Notes under the pieces: model-generated
Told to the model about the DNA's origin: nothing
The model's database searches: none
Seen by the model: only the letters and a program-made list of their open reading frames with translations
Assembly: GCF_937967675.1 (NCBI RefSeq)
Contig: NZ_CALBSN010000072.1
Coordinates: forward strand, 1-33,526
From: an uncultured Flavobacterium sp.
GTDB lineage: Bacteria; Bacteroidota; Bacteroidia; Flavobacteriales; Flavobacteriaceae
DNA: 33,526 nt
Direction of reading: 5' to 3'
Made by a program: the position numbers and the translations under genes
In this document: piece after piece, positions 8,943 through 17,237 of the stretch
Numbering within the stretch: position 1 is the first letter of the stretch
Layout of the letters: each line of letters opens with the position of its first letter

Positions 8943-8971
8943 TACAGCAATTAATTGGTTTAGTTTGTTTA

Positions 8972-9003
8972 AAAAAACCATTCGCCAAGGCGAATGGTTT
9001 TTT
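8972..9003. terminator. Bidirectional terminator between fadE and bcp
   Basis: Perfect 15-bp arms AAAAAACCATTCGCC and GGCGAATGGTTTTTT with an AA centre. The A-runs and T-runs on both sides allow it to end transcription from fadE (plus) and from the convergent peroxiredoxin gene (minus), whose stop codon lies two bases further on. Confidence 0.9.
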
Positions 9004-9004
9004 A

Positions 9005-9457
9005 TTATTTTAAAATCTGAGCAGCATGTGCTTTTGTTTTTACATCCGAAATTACTTCTTCGATAATTCCGTTTTCATCAATTACAAAAGTGGTTCTGTG
9101 AATTCCATCATATTCTTTACCCATGAATTTCTTTGGTCCCCAAACACCAAATGCTTGAATCACCGATTTATCTTCATCCACTAATAACGGAAATGGTAAC
9201 TCATATTTTTCAATAAACTTAGCTTGAGCTTTTGCACTATCGGCACTTACTCCTAACAAAGCGTAATTATTCGCTTGAAAACGAGCATAATTATCTCTTA
9301 AATCGCAAGCTTCTGCTGTACAACCTGGCGTACTTGCCTTTGGATAAAAGAAGACTACTAGTTTTTTTCCTTTGTAATCAGCTAATGTATGAGTAGCTCC
9401 ATTTTGGTCTAATCCTGAAAAATTAGGAGCTTTATCTCCTGCTTTTAATGTTGTCAT
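9005..9457 (-). CDS. bcp: Thioredoxin-dependent thiol peroxidase (Bcp/PrxQ peroxiredoxin)
   Basis: A 150-residue peroxiredoxin. FFYPKASTPGCTAEACDLRD (residues 36-55) holds the peroxidatic Cys46 and the Cys51 resolving residue of the PrxQ/Bcp subgroup, with the TPGC motif intact. It reduces H2O2 and organic hydroperoxides with electrons from thioredoxin. Length is typical (about 150). It is cytoplasmic, with no signal peptide. It is divergent from nth with 110 bp between start codons. Its placement next to beta-oxidation genes may be coincidental. Confidence 0.93.
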   Translation of the reverse strand: MTTLKAGDKAPNFSGLDQNGATHTLADYKGKKLVVFFYPKASTPGCTAEACDLRDNYARFQANNYALLGVSADSAKAQAKFIEKYELPFPLLVDEDKSVIQAFGVWGPKKFMGKEYDGIHRTTFVIDENGIIEEVISDVKTKAHAAQILK

Positions 9458-9517
9458 TTACTTATAGTTTTAAAATTAATTAGTCATAAGGTTAAAAAAC
9501 AGATGATACAATGAATT

Positions 9518-9547
9518 TTGATATTGTACTTTTACTTTATAACTTTA
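9518..9547 (+). promoter_or_regulatory. Putative promoter of nth
   Basis: TTG at 9518-9520, a 19-nt spacer, then TAACTTTA at 9540-9547, one base off the TAnnTTTG -7 consensus, 20 bp before the ATG of nth. Confidence 0.45.
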
Positions 9548-9567
9548 CGAATCAAATTTAGTTAAAA

Positions 9568-10215
9568 ATGACCAAAAGCGAGAAGGTAACATTTGTTATA
9601 AATACGTTAAATGAATTATATCCTGAAATTCCAATTCCGTTAGACCATAAAGATCCCTACACTCTACTGATTGCCGTGTTACTTTCTGCACAATGTACTG
9701 ATGTTCGCGTAAATCAAATTACGCCAATTTTATTTGCGAAAGCAGATAATCCGTTTGATATGGTAAAAATGAGTGTAGAAGAAATTAAAGAAATCATTCG
9801 CCCGTGTGGATTATCGCCAATGAAATCGAAAGGAATTCACGGTTTATCAGAAATTTTAATTGAAAAATATAATGGCGAAGTACCGCAAAGTTTTGAAGCT
9901 TTGGAAGCGTTGCCTGCTGTGGGTCACAAAACAGCAAGTGTGGTAATGAGTCAGGCTTTTGGTGTTCCGGCATTTCCTGTTGATACACATATTCATCGAT
10001 TGATGTATCGTTGGGGATTAACCAATGGTAAAAACGTACAACAAACCGAGAAAGATGCCAAACGTATTTTCCCAGAGGAATGTTGGAACGATTTGCACTT
10101 ACAAATCATTTGGTACGGACGTGAATATTCTCCTGCTCGTGGTTGGAATTTAGAGAAAGATATTATCACGAGAACGATTGGAAGAAAAAGTGTTATTAAT
10201 GAAATTAAAAAATAA
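9568..10215 (+). CDS. nth: Endonuclease III family DNA glycosylase/AP lyase, lacking the 4Fe-4S cysteines
   Basis: A 215-residue HhH-GPD glycosylase that removes oxidised pyrimidines and nicks AP sites. The helix-hairpin-helix LPAVGHKTA contains the catalytic Lys121, and FPVDTHIHRL contains the catalytic Asp139, at positions equivalent to Lys120 and Asp138 of E. coli Nth. The C-terminal region, where E. coli Nth has four Cys binding a 4Fe-4S cluster, reads WYGREYSPARGWNLEKD with no Cys; the last Cys in the protein is in the EECW motif before it. The cluster is therefore absent while the active site is intact. It is followed without any gap by the DUF2200 gene. Confidence 0.9.
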   Translation: MTKSEKVTFVINTLNELYPEIPIPLDHKDPYTLLIAVLLSAQCTDVRVNQITPILFAKADNPFDMVKMSVEEIKEIIRPCGLSPMKSKGIHGLSEILIEKYNGEVPQSFEALEALPAVGHKTASVVMSQAFGVPAFPVDTHIHRLMYRWGLTNGKNVQQTEKDAKRIFPEECWNDLHLQIIWYGREYSPARGWNLEKDIITRTIGRKSVINEIKK

Positions 10216-10566
10216 ATGGCATCAAGAAGCATAAATCATATGATCTTTGCTGGTGTTTACCCACATTACATAAACAAGGCTGAGAAAAAGAATCGCACGA
10301 AAGTGGAAGTCGATGAAATTATTTGTTGGTTAACGGGTTACACACTAGAAAGACTTCAAAACCAAATAGACACAAAAGTAGATTTTGAAACTTTTTTTGA
10401 GCAAGCACCAAAATTAAACGAAAACGTTTCTAAAATTACAGGTGTTATTTGTGGTTATAGAATTGAAGAAATTGAAGATCCATTAATGAAAAAAGTACGT
10501 TATTTGGATAAGTTAATTGATGAATTAGCGAAAGGGAAAGCACTGGAAAAGATTTTAAGAAAATAA
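10216..10566 (+). CDS. DUF2200 family protein
   Basis: A 116-residue protein whose ATG directly follows the nth stop codon, so the two are co-translated. Landmark stretches MIFAGVYPHYINKAEKKNRT, VDEIICWLTGYT and GVICGYRIEEIEDPLMKKVR match the DUF2200 family as I know it. It is soluble, mixed alpha/beta in character, with no signal peptide or known catalytic motif. Function is unknown; adjacency to nth is context only and does not prove a DNA repair role. An intrinsic terminator follows at once. Confidence 0.8.
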   Translation: MASRSINHMIFAGVYPHYINKAEKKNRTKVEVDEIICWLTGYTLERLQNQIDTKVDFETFFEQAPKLNENVSKITGVICGYRIEEIEDPLMKKVRYLDKLIDELAKGKALEKILRK

Positions 10567-10567
10567 A

Positions 10568-10597
10568 AAAATGCCTCAAAGAGATTTGAGGCATTTT
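10568..10597. terminator. Bidirectional terminator after the DUF2200 gene
   Basis: Perfect 13-bp arms AAAATGCCTCAAA and TTTGAGGCATTTT around a GAGA loop. It serves nth-DUF2200 on the plus strand and can also end the convergent small gene that stops at 10600. Confidence 0.88.
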
Positions 10598-10599
10598 CC

Positions 10600-10743
10600 T
10601 TAATTAGCGATAATTTCAAAACTTGAATTTCCTACTTTATGAATACTCAATGCTTTTGAATAATTGAGTAAAAACGTAATCGTTTCTTTTTTAGGTTTCA
10701 TTTCTTGAGTCGCTAATTTTTTCTTAGAGTAAAGTTTTGCCAT
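10600..10743 (-). CDS. Small lysine-rich protein (47 aa), hypothetical
   Basis: An ATG at 10741-10743 opens a 47-codon frame ending at 10600-10602, immediately before the bidirectional terminator. The product starts MAKLYSKKKLATQEMKPKKE (nine Lys in the first 20) and ends in a short amphipathic part, TFLLNYSKALSIHK then SSFEIIAN. Compact placement between the sigma-factor stop (51 bp upstream) and a terminator, plus a promoter-like element at 10776-10806, support a real gene. It has no recognised domain. The basic N-terminus could bind nucleic acid, but that is a guess. Confidence 0.55.
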   Translation of the reverse strand: MAKLYSKKKLATQEMKPKKETITFLLNYSKALSIHKVGNSSFEIIAN

Positions 10744-10775
10744 TTATTATATTTTGGTTTATAACATGATAACGA

Positions 10776-10806
10776 CAAAAGTTTCCTTTTAGTATTAATT
10801 AGTCAA
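10776..10806 (-). promoter_or_regulatory. Possible promoter of the 47-aa gene
   Basis: On the minus strand, TTG (10806-10804), a 20-nt spacer and AACTTTTG (10783-10776), one base from TAnnTTTG. It overlaps the end of the sigma-factor gene. Confidence 0.3.
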
Positions 10807-11379
10807 AACAATTTGATTTTTTTCAATTATTTTTCTCAAATTCAACAAAGCATATCGCATTCTACCTAAGGCTGTATTAATACTAACACCTGTTAAATCA
10901 GCTATTTCCTTAAAACTTAAATCTTGATACATACGCATTATTAAAACTTCTTTTTGATCTTGCGGAAGTTCATCTAATAACTTTATCAAATCCATTTCTA
11001 CTTGTTCAGATATAATTTGTCCTTCAATATTCAAACTATTATCTGTCATGTAGTTGAAGATAGAATACTCATCCGTTTCACGTTGGTAAGGCATTTTTTT
11101 TGCTTTTCTATAATGGTCAACTACCAAATTATGAGCAATTCGCATTACCCAAGGCAAAAATTTTCCTTCTTCGTTATACGACTGTGATTTCAACGTTTTA
11201 ATTACCTTAATAAAAGTATCTTGAAAAATATCGTCTGATAAATCTCTGTCGTTTATTTTAGAATAAATAAATCCGTAGATTTTTGATTGATGTCTTTCAA
11301 TCAATGAAGCTAAAGCAGATTCATCTCCACTTATATAATTCTTCACCAAAACTGCATCAGGAAGTATAAGATTAGCCAT
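10795..11379 (-). CDS. ECF-type RNA polymerase sigma factor
   Basis: A 194-residue sigma-70 family protein with only regions 2 and 4. Region 2 includes DLSDDIFQDTFIKVIKTL and FLPWVMRIAHNLVVDHYRK (about residues 46-98). Region 4 has LPQDQKEVLIMRMYQDLSFK and EIADLTGVSINTALGRMRYA (about 137-177), the HTH that contacts the -35/-33 element. Length is normal for ECF factors. No anti-sigma gene is adjacent: downstream is only the 47-aa gene, upstream the glucan locus ends. Control may therefore be transcriptional or by an unlinked partner. Confidence 0.92.
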   Translation of the reverse strand: MANLILPDAVLVKNYISGDESALASLIERHQSKIYGFIYSKINDRDLSDDIFQDTFIKVIKTLKSQSYNEEGKFLPWVMRIAHNLVVDHYRKAKKMPYQRETDEYSIFNYMTDNSLNIEGQIISEQVEMDLIKLLDELPQDQKEVLIMRMYQDLSFKEIADLTGVSINTALGRMRYALLNLRKIIEKNQIVLTN

Positions 11380-11462
11380 AAAAATACCTTTTAGTTAATT
11401 AAAGTCGGGTTCTAAAAAGTATTTTTATTGTATAGGCAATCGTGTTTTTGAGATTAATAAAC

Positions 11463-11494
11463 CAAATTTAACATAAAATTTAATTAAAAAACAA
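11463..11494 (-). promoter_or_regulatory. Putative promoter of the ECF sigma-factor gene
   Basis: On the minus strand, TTG (11494-11492), a 21-nt spacer and TAAATTTG (11470-11463), an exact TAnnTTTG match. This leaves an untranslated leader of about 75-80 nt before the ATG at 11379. Confidence 0.45.
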
Positions 11495-11536
11495 ATTTCA
11501 GATAAAAATTTAACACTTTGAATGCAATAAAAAAGA

Positions 11537-11571
11537 AAAATGCTCACAAAATTGGATTCTGTAAGCATTTT
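11537..11571 (-). terminator. Terminator at the end of the glucan operon
   Basis: Arms AAAATGCTCACA (11537-11548) and TGTAAGCATTTT (11560-11571), with one mismatch, lie just past the stop of the last operon gene. Read on the minus strand the hairpin ends in a T-run. Confidence 0.75.
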
Positions 11572-11584
11572 GAATTGAAAGATT

Positions 11585-13282
11585 TTAATTTATAATAATT
11601 TTTTTAATTCCTTTTTTATGTTCAGAATATACAATTAATAAGTACATTCCTTTTGACAAACTACTTACATCAATTTGATTTGTATTTTCTGCTTGTGTTA
11701 CCACTTTATTTCCAATTAAGTTGAATATTTCTACTTTATCAATAGTAGTTTCAGAGGCAATTGAAATAAAATCATGTGATGGATTTGTAAAAGTAAAATT
11801 TGAAAAATCATCAAATTCTTGTTGATTTAAAGAACAATTATTTCCTACAACATAAGGAATATATTGCGTTACAGACATTCCATTTGCATAAGCAAATTTT
11901 ACTGCATAGTAAATAGTAGTACCTAGTGTTTGATTTGTAATTGTTTGAGTGAAAATTCTGTTAGAAACATTAGTCATAGGAGTCTCAGCAAAAGGAGATT
12001 GTCTCCATAAATATGCAACCAATCCAATCTTATCTGTGTCTTGTAATTCAAAAGTTATTTTTACAGAATTTCCAATTGTTTCAAAAGAATAATTATATCC
12101 TATCGAAAAAGTACCTTGAGAAGCTACACTACTTGAACCAGAACAACCTACAAATCCTAAGGTTCTTGCATTTAAAACAATGGCATTATTTGTTGCATTA
12201 TTACCTGACGCATCAGATGCAGAAATTGAGAAACTATAATTAGTATCAGCCGTTAAATTAGGAATAATTACCGATTTTTGAACTCCTGAATTACCATAAG
12301 CTGAAATAGAATTACTGCCGTAAACAATATTGTAGTTTACAGTTCCAGAATTATCGGTAGCATTTAGTAAAAGTTCAACTGATGAACTTGTTACCGTGCC
12401 AACAGCAGCTGTAAAATTAAGTGGAATTTGAGTATCCAATTGAGTATTTTGATACACTCTCACATAATCAACTTCCATTGTTGCATCTATAAAATTACTA
12501 GGAATTGTTCCTGCTACTCCACCCATCGCAATATTTAAAAGTAAATATTGATCTAAATTAAACGGCCAATTAGATGCGTTTTTAACCGCAGGATTATAGG
12601 TGTAGAATGGAACACCATCTAATAGAAAAGTAATTTGATTAGGCGACCAATTCATAGAATACACATGAAAGTCACTTCCCAAATTATTAGCTATAGTTCC
12701 ACCTATGTTTGTAGTATTTCCAAAAGAAGATGACGTGTGTAAAGCACTTTGAACATATCCTGCAGGTTGCCAAGAAGTAATTCCATGTTCCATAATATCA
12801 ATTTCTCCACAGGCAGGCCAACTAGCAGTGCCGTAAGTTGATGAAAAATAGGCACCTGGTTCTATAACATTTTTACCTAACATCCATAATGCTGGCCATG
12901 TACCTTGATTTGTTGGTATTTTAGCTCGAATATCAACTCTACCATATGTAAAAGCAAACTTTGAATTTAATCGAGCAGATGTATATTGTTTTGTATAACC
13001 TTGAGTGGTATAAGCTTCTTTTTTCGCAACAATTTTTAAAACTCCGTTTTCAACAAACGAATTGGTTAACTCATTTGTATAATGCTGTTCTTCACCATTA
13101 AACCAATTTCCTCCAGCTGGTAATTGAGTTTGGTGATGCCATTTGGTTGCATTCACTGCCCCATTACTTTCAAACTCATCTGACCAAACCAAGTCGTTGT
13201 AAATAACATCAACCTGTGCAGTGGCTAAATTAATATTGAATAAGAAAGCTATTAATACAACTATTTTAAATGTGTTTTTCAT
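11585..13282 (-). CDS. GH16 endo-beta-1,3-glucanase (laminarinase) with T9SS sorting domain
   Basis: A 565-residue secreted enzyme. Residues 1-22 are a signal peptide ending LATAQ. A GH16 domain spans about 27-278, with the catalytic stretch GEIDIMEHG (nucleophile Glu160, Asp162, acid/base Glu165) and the laminarinase-type feature WPALWMLGKN upstream. A fibronectin III-like domain (about 284-375, NYSFSISASDASGN) and another beta-rich domain (about 378-485, one Cys at each end) follow. The last 75 residues (VEIFNLIGNKVV, SLSKGMYLLIVY, KKIIIN) are a type A T9SS C-terminal signal, so the enzyme is exported across the outer membrane and released or surface-attached. Last gene of the operon, 9 bp after the GH17 gene. 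Confidence 0.9.
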   Translation of the reverse strand: MKNTFKIVVLIAFLFNINLATAQVDVIYNDLVWSDEFESNGAVNATKWHHQTQLPAGGNWFNGEEQHYTNELTNSFVENGVLKIVAKKEAYTTQGYTKQYTSARLNSKFAFTYGRVDIRAKIPTNQGTWPALWMLGKNVIEPGAYFSSTYGTASWPACGEIDIMEHGITSWQPAGYVQSALHTSSSFGNTTNIGGTIANNLGSDFHVYSMNWSPNQITFLLDGVPFYTYNPAVKNASNWPFNLDQYLLLNIAMGGVAGTIPSNFIDATMEVDYVRVYQNTQLDTQIPLNFTAAVGTVTSSSVELLLNATDNSGTVNYNIVYGSNSISAYGNSGVQKSVIIPNLTADTNYSFSISASDASGNNATNNAIVLNARTLGFVGCSGSSSVASQGTFSIGYNYSFETIGNSVKITFELQDTDKIGLVAYLWRQSPFAETPMTNVSNRIFTQTITNQTLGTTIYYAVKFAYANGMSVTQYIPYVVGNNCSLNQQEFDDFSNFTFTNPSHDFISIASETTIDKVEIFNLIGNKVVTQAENTNQIDVSSLSKGMYLLIVYSEHKKGIKKIIIN

Positions 13283-13291
13283 TATACCTTT

Positions 13292-14212
13292 TTAAAATTT
13301 TAATTTTTCGTTTTTATCCCAAATACCCCAATGAGCCCCCACTTCACCCTCTGGGCCTACTTTCCATGCCTCATCAAAAGATGAAAAATAAAAGATTTCA
13401 ATGTCTTCACTTAACGACCATAATTGTGTGTTGATGAAATATTTCATTGCATTTTCAGTAGATGGATGTGAATCTTTAAAACTTTCACCATGGCTAGGCC
13501 AACCGGTTTCAGTAATAATCACTTTTTTTCCATTACCGGCAGCTAAAGCTTGATGATACATACTTTTCATATGAGATAAAGCATCCATTTGATTAGTACC
13601 TTCCCAATACGGATAACAATTGGTTAATATGACATCACAAGCTTCTGTAATTCTTGGTTTTATGGTGAACTCATAATAAGCATCTACATATCCTACTGGA
13701 ATGTGAGCTGGAATTTCTTTTCTTGCTTTATTTATAAAAAACAATAATTCATCTTCTGTTAAATCTTTTCGATAAATCACTTCATTTCCAACAGCCGCTA
13801 TATCTACAAAGCCCTCTTTTGCTAATTGAATTAAAGCTTCCATTTCTTTTTCATTCTTTTCAGCATCGTCACCTAACCAAGCCCCAACAAGAGTTTTCAT
13901 TCCTAACTCGCGAGCGATTTTTGGAACAAATTCATTTCCTTCAATGCATGAAAAAGAACGCACCCATTTGGTATAAGGCGCTATAATTTTTAATCTTCTT
14001 CTCACCTGCTCTTCCGAAATATGATCGCCTGGTTTTTGACCGTCTTCATACATACTAAAACAAAGTCCGTGCATACCACTTCGTAACGATTGTAAGAATA
14101 TGGCAGATAAAACTTCAGGAGAAGTATTCATCAAATTTAAACCACTACTAAATTCTATATTAGCACTCTCATTATTCTTAGCATATAAAAAGTAATCGTT
14201 TTTGAAAGACAT
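13292..14212 (-). CDS. GH17 beta-1,3-glucanase without signal peptide
   Basis: A 306-residue GH17-type TIM barrel. VGNEVIYR supplies the acid/base Glu144 and VIITETGWPS the nucleophile Glu235, the two GH17 signatures. The N-terminus MSFKNDYFLYAKNNESANIE lacks a signal peptide or lipobox, so the protein is predicted cytoplasmic. It would act on beta-1,3-gluco-oligosaccharides after import, alongside the phosphorylase. It begins 4 bp after the symporter gene, consistent with paired roles. It differs clearly from the lipoprotein GH17 at 17238. Hydrolytic versus transglycosylating activity cannot be told from sequence. Confidence 0.85.
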   Translation of the reverse strand: MSFKNDYFLYAKNNESANIEFSSGLNLMNTSPEVLSAIFLQSLRSGMHGLCFSMYEDGQKPGDHISEEQVRRRLKIIAPYTKWVRSFSCIEGNEFVPKIARELGMKTLVGAWLGDDAEKNEKEMEALIQLAKEGFVDIAAVGNEVIYRKDLTEDELLFFINKARKEIPAHIPVGYVDAYYEFTIKPRITEACDVILTNCYPYWEGTNQMDALSHMKSMYHQALAAGNGKKVIITETGWPSHGESFKDSHPSTENAMKYFINTQLWSLSEDIEIFYFSSFDEAWKVGPEGEVGAHWGIWDKNEKLKF

Positions 14213-14216
14213 AATA

Positions 14217-15734
14217 TTATAAATTTAATTTATTTTTTCGTTCAGATCTTTTTTCTTCTAATTCTTTCTTAATCTTACTTACTTGATCTTCATTTAAATT
14301 ATAATTCCACATAATCAAAACCGCTAAACCTGCAGTAACCGACGGAATAATGATGTCCGCAATTCTTAAATCATGCATGGTTTGTGCGGCTTGAATGGAA
14401 CTTTTAGCGTCAAATCCTACCATTGATAAAACCAAACCTCCTAATGCTAATGCAATAGATTGCCCAATTTTAACCATCCACCAATACATAGCACCAAACG
14501 TTCCCTCTCGTCTTGGCAAACCATTTCTTAATTCATCCAAATCACAAACATCGGCAGTCATACTCATCATTAAAGTGAATAAACCTCCTAATCCAAATGC
14601 CATCAATGGGATAGGCAATAATAAAATCAAAGGCATTTCTAATGAAAATTTCACTACTCCAACTTGTAAAACCACATCATTAAAAAGTACGGTTGTTTGT
14701 TCATCTACAACTACAAATCCCCACCATTTAAGAAGATAACCAATAATTGATAAAAAGGTTGAGATAATAAAAGCATTTCTCTTGCCAAATTTATTAGCCA
14801 TCCAAGAAACAATTGGAATAATTAATATAGCAGTTAAGAAAGAACCTAGAATAGAAAATATTGCTGGTACTGTTCCTGCCATTTCATAACTCCCTTTGTA
14901 CATGTAAAAAACAATAATGAAATAACTAAAAGAAGCCACCATTTGAAAACCATTAAAAACTAAGAAAGTAGCACCACACAAACGCATAAAAGGAATGTTT
15001 TTAGTCATGTTTTTCATGGTGCTCCATAATATTTTCATATTAACAACCAAGTCTTTAAACGTAAGATTAGCTTTACTATTAGCATCAGAAACATCATTTT
15101 CTTTACAAAAAATAGCAGGCAAAATTCCAAAAAGGAAACAAGCAAATCCAACAAAAATAGATAATGTTCGAACACCATCTGCCTGAGTATCAAACAAATC
15201 TTTATTCGCAATTAATACCCAAAAAATAGGCACAATCATCCATGATACTTGTCCAACGCTATTCGCAATTCCCATTAATCGAGTTCGTTCTTTAGTATCG
15301 GACGACATTTCATAGCCAAATCCAATCAAAGGAGTTGAAAAAATAGTATTGGCAAAAATGAATAGAATAGAGAAGAATAAAAAATACCAAAAGTTATAGG
15401 TAGAGCCATTATCTTCCCACATTTGCCATTGCACAACAAATAAAATAGCAGACAAAATAGCTCCCATAAAAATATAAGGTCTTCTTCTGCCCCATTTTGA
15501 GGTGGTATTATCCGATATAAATCCCATAATAGGATCGGTTAACGCGTCGAAAAACCTTGGTATAGCCGATAACAAACCTGCAATAGCTGGCTCTATTCCG
15601 AATGCCGTAATTAAGAAAAACGAAAAGACTCCTAAAGCTCCTGGTAATAAGTTATTTACCAAATGTCCAGCTCCAAAAGCCGCCTTTTGACTTAATGGAA
15701 TTTTTTCTACTGTATGAACTGAATTGATATCCAT
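14217..15734 (-). CDS. GPH/MFS-family sugar:cation symporter
   Basis: A 505-residue inner-membrane transporter with about 12 predicted helices. The N-terminus KAAFGAGHLVNNLLPGALGV, the loop RFFDALTDPIMGFISDNTTS and KWGRRRPYIFMGA are signatures of the glycoside-pentoside-hexuronide:cation symporters (MelB type). The C-terminal tail is charged (KKELEEKRSERKNK). It most likely imports beta-gluco-oligosaccharides or glucose from the periplasm; the substrate is inferred from neighbours. It lies 12 bp after GH30 and 4 bp before the cytoplasmic GH17. Confidence 0.9.
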   Translation of the reverse strand: MDINSVHTVEKIPLSQKAAFGAGHLVNNLLPGALGVFSFFLITAFGIEPAIAGLLSAIPRFFDALTDPIMGFISDNTTSKWGRRRPYIFMGAILSAILFVVQWQMWEDNGSTYNFWYFLFFSILFIFANTIFSTPLIGFGYEMSSDTKERTRLMGIANSVGQVSWMIVPIFWVLIANKDLFDTQADGVRTLSIFVGFACFLFGILPAIFCKENDVSDANSKANLTFKDLVVNMKILWSTMKNMTKNIPFMRLCGATFLVFNGFQMVASFSYFIIVFYMYKGSYEMAGTVPAIFSILGSFLTAILIIPIVSWMANKFGKRNAFIISTFLSIIGYLLKWWGFVVVDEQTTVLFNDVVLQVGVVKFSLEMPLILLLPIPLMAFGLGGLFTLMMSMTADVCDLDELRNGLPRREGTFGAMYWWMVKIGQSIALALGGLVLSMVGFDAKSSIQAAQTMHDLRIADIIIPSVTAGLAVLIMWNYNLNEDQVSKIKKELEEKRSERKNKLNL

Positions 15735-15746
15735 AATGCTTATGTT

Positions 15747-17237
15747 TTAAAAATCAATCACCACTGTTTGCAATGCTTTTGCTGAGATGGAAATGATTTT
15801 ATTATAATTACTAATACTAATTTCTATTGAATGAGATTGCTCCGTTGGGTTAAAAACTACTAAAGCAATTGATTTATCTGGATTTTGAGCGGCTGTAACT
15901 TTTAAATCTTTGCTATTGATTTCGCAACCAATTTTAATAGCACCTGGACGCATGAATTTACTAAAATGCGACATCACGTAATACAAGGGTGTGAAGTAGA
16001 CCTCATCGTTTTTATCATCTACAATTACAGGAGCTACACACCAGTTTTTGAACCAATTAGGACCACCTTGTCGGTCTAAAACCATATTCCAATCTACCCA
16101 ACCATCAACTTGGTTATTCAAACAACCAATGATGTCTTCTGCATAACGGTTTACGGGAGCATATTTTGGATGTAAATATTTGTCTTTTTCACTTGCCCAA
16201 TCCCAACCCCAATCAGTAGCTTCTTTTTTCCAATACCAAGCATCGTCTTGCCAATGTGGAATTTCAGAATCTACACAAGCTTCCGTTTGAATAAGATGTT
16301 TGTTTGGTGCTTTTTTGTGAGCATATTGCAAGGCTTCTGGAAACACTTCATACGTGCTTTCGTACCAATGAATAGCTGTTCCTGCGAAATATTTGGATGT
16401 TTTCTCATCTTTATACATCGCATCAACCCATTCTTGTAAACCGGCTCTATTTTGATCGTAACCTAAAATTTTGATGTTATTCCAACCGTCACGTTCTAAT
16501 TTTGGTCCCAAATGATTTTGAACGAACAAAGTCATTTCTTCTGGTGAAAACAAAGTACTTTCCCAATTGTTTCCATTGCCATGCGGTTCGTTAATTACTG
16601 TTACTCCCCAAATGTCAATACCTTCTTTTTTATAAGCTTCTAGATATTTTGAAAAGTATAAAGCGAACGTATCGTTATATTCTGGTAACAATTTTCCGCC
16701 TACATAACTTTTGTTGTCTTTCATCCAAGGCGGACAAGACCATGGCGAAGCAATGATGTTAAATCCTTCTTTAGAAATCGCTTTTGCTTCTAAAATCATA
16801 GGAATAATATCCTCTTTATCCTCTTCGATAGTGAAATGCTCTAATGCTAAATCATTCTCTACTTTAGCATAAGTATAATTCTTAAGTGAAAAATCACAAG
16901 AAGCTATAGTAGTTCTTGTTAAGGAATAATTAGCTCCACTTTCACTGAAGTAAGCATCCAATATTTTCTTTCTGTTTTCTTTACTTAATTTATTCAATAA
17001 ATGTGCAGAAGCTTCTGTAAATGAGCCTCCAAAACCAGTAATCGTTTGAAATTTTTCATCAGGATTCAGATGAATCTCAACCTTATTTTCTGATGTAGAA
17101 AATTCATTTACTTTCTTCAAAGCATTGCCACTTTCAGAAGTTTCGTAAACGGTTACTTCTAATGCACTATTGACTCCTTTACAATTCATCATTGTTACAA
17201 GAATTAAAACACTTATTATGTAGTGAACTACTTTCAT
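15747..17237 (-). CDS. GH30 beta-glucosidase/beta-1,6-glucanase lipoprotein
   Basis: A 496-residue lipoprotein: the signal peptide ends at MMNC with the lipidated Cys19. The GH30 fold is shown by the N-terminal motif ITGFGGSFTEASAH (about 66-79), SPWSCPPWMK, the acid/base VINEPHG (Glu217) and the nucleophile LIQTEAC (Glu319), plus a C-terminal beta-sandwich. In laminarin loci GH30 enzymes remove beta-1,6-linked glucose branches. Its ATG follows directly on the stop codon of the preceding GH17 gene (0 bp gap), so the two are translationally coupled. Periplasmic or surface location follows from the lipobox; which face cannot be decided. Confidence 0.9.
   Translation of the reverse strand: MKVVHYIISVLILVTMMNCKGVNSALEVTVYETSESGNALKKVNEFSTSENKVEIHLNPDEKFQTITGFGGSFTEASAHLLNKLSKENRKKILDAYFSESGANYSLTRTTIASCDFSLKNYTYAKVENDLALEHFTIEEDKEDIIPMILEAKAISKEGFNIIASPWSCPPWMKDNKSYVGGKLLPEYNDTFALYFSKYLEAYKKEGIDIWGVTVINEPHGNGNNWESTLFSPEEMTLFVQNHLGPKLERDGWNNIKILGYDQNRAGLQEWVDAMYKDEKTSKYFAGTAIHWYESTYEVFPEALQYAHKKAPNKHLIQTEACVDSEIPHWQDDAWYWKKEATDWGWDWASEKDKYLHPKYAPVNRYAEDIIGCLNNQVDGWVDWNMVLDRQGGPNWFKNWCVAPVIVDDKNDEVYFTPLYYVMSHFSKFMRPGAIKIGCEINSKDLKVTAAQNPDKSIALVVFNPTEQSHSIEISISNYNKIISISAKALQTVVIDF

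Noticed and set aside
14395..14739. 114-codon open frame on the plus strand inside the symporter gene
   Set aside because: It is antisense to a well-supported 12-helix transporter; its composition is that of a shadow frame and it has no promoter or domain.
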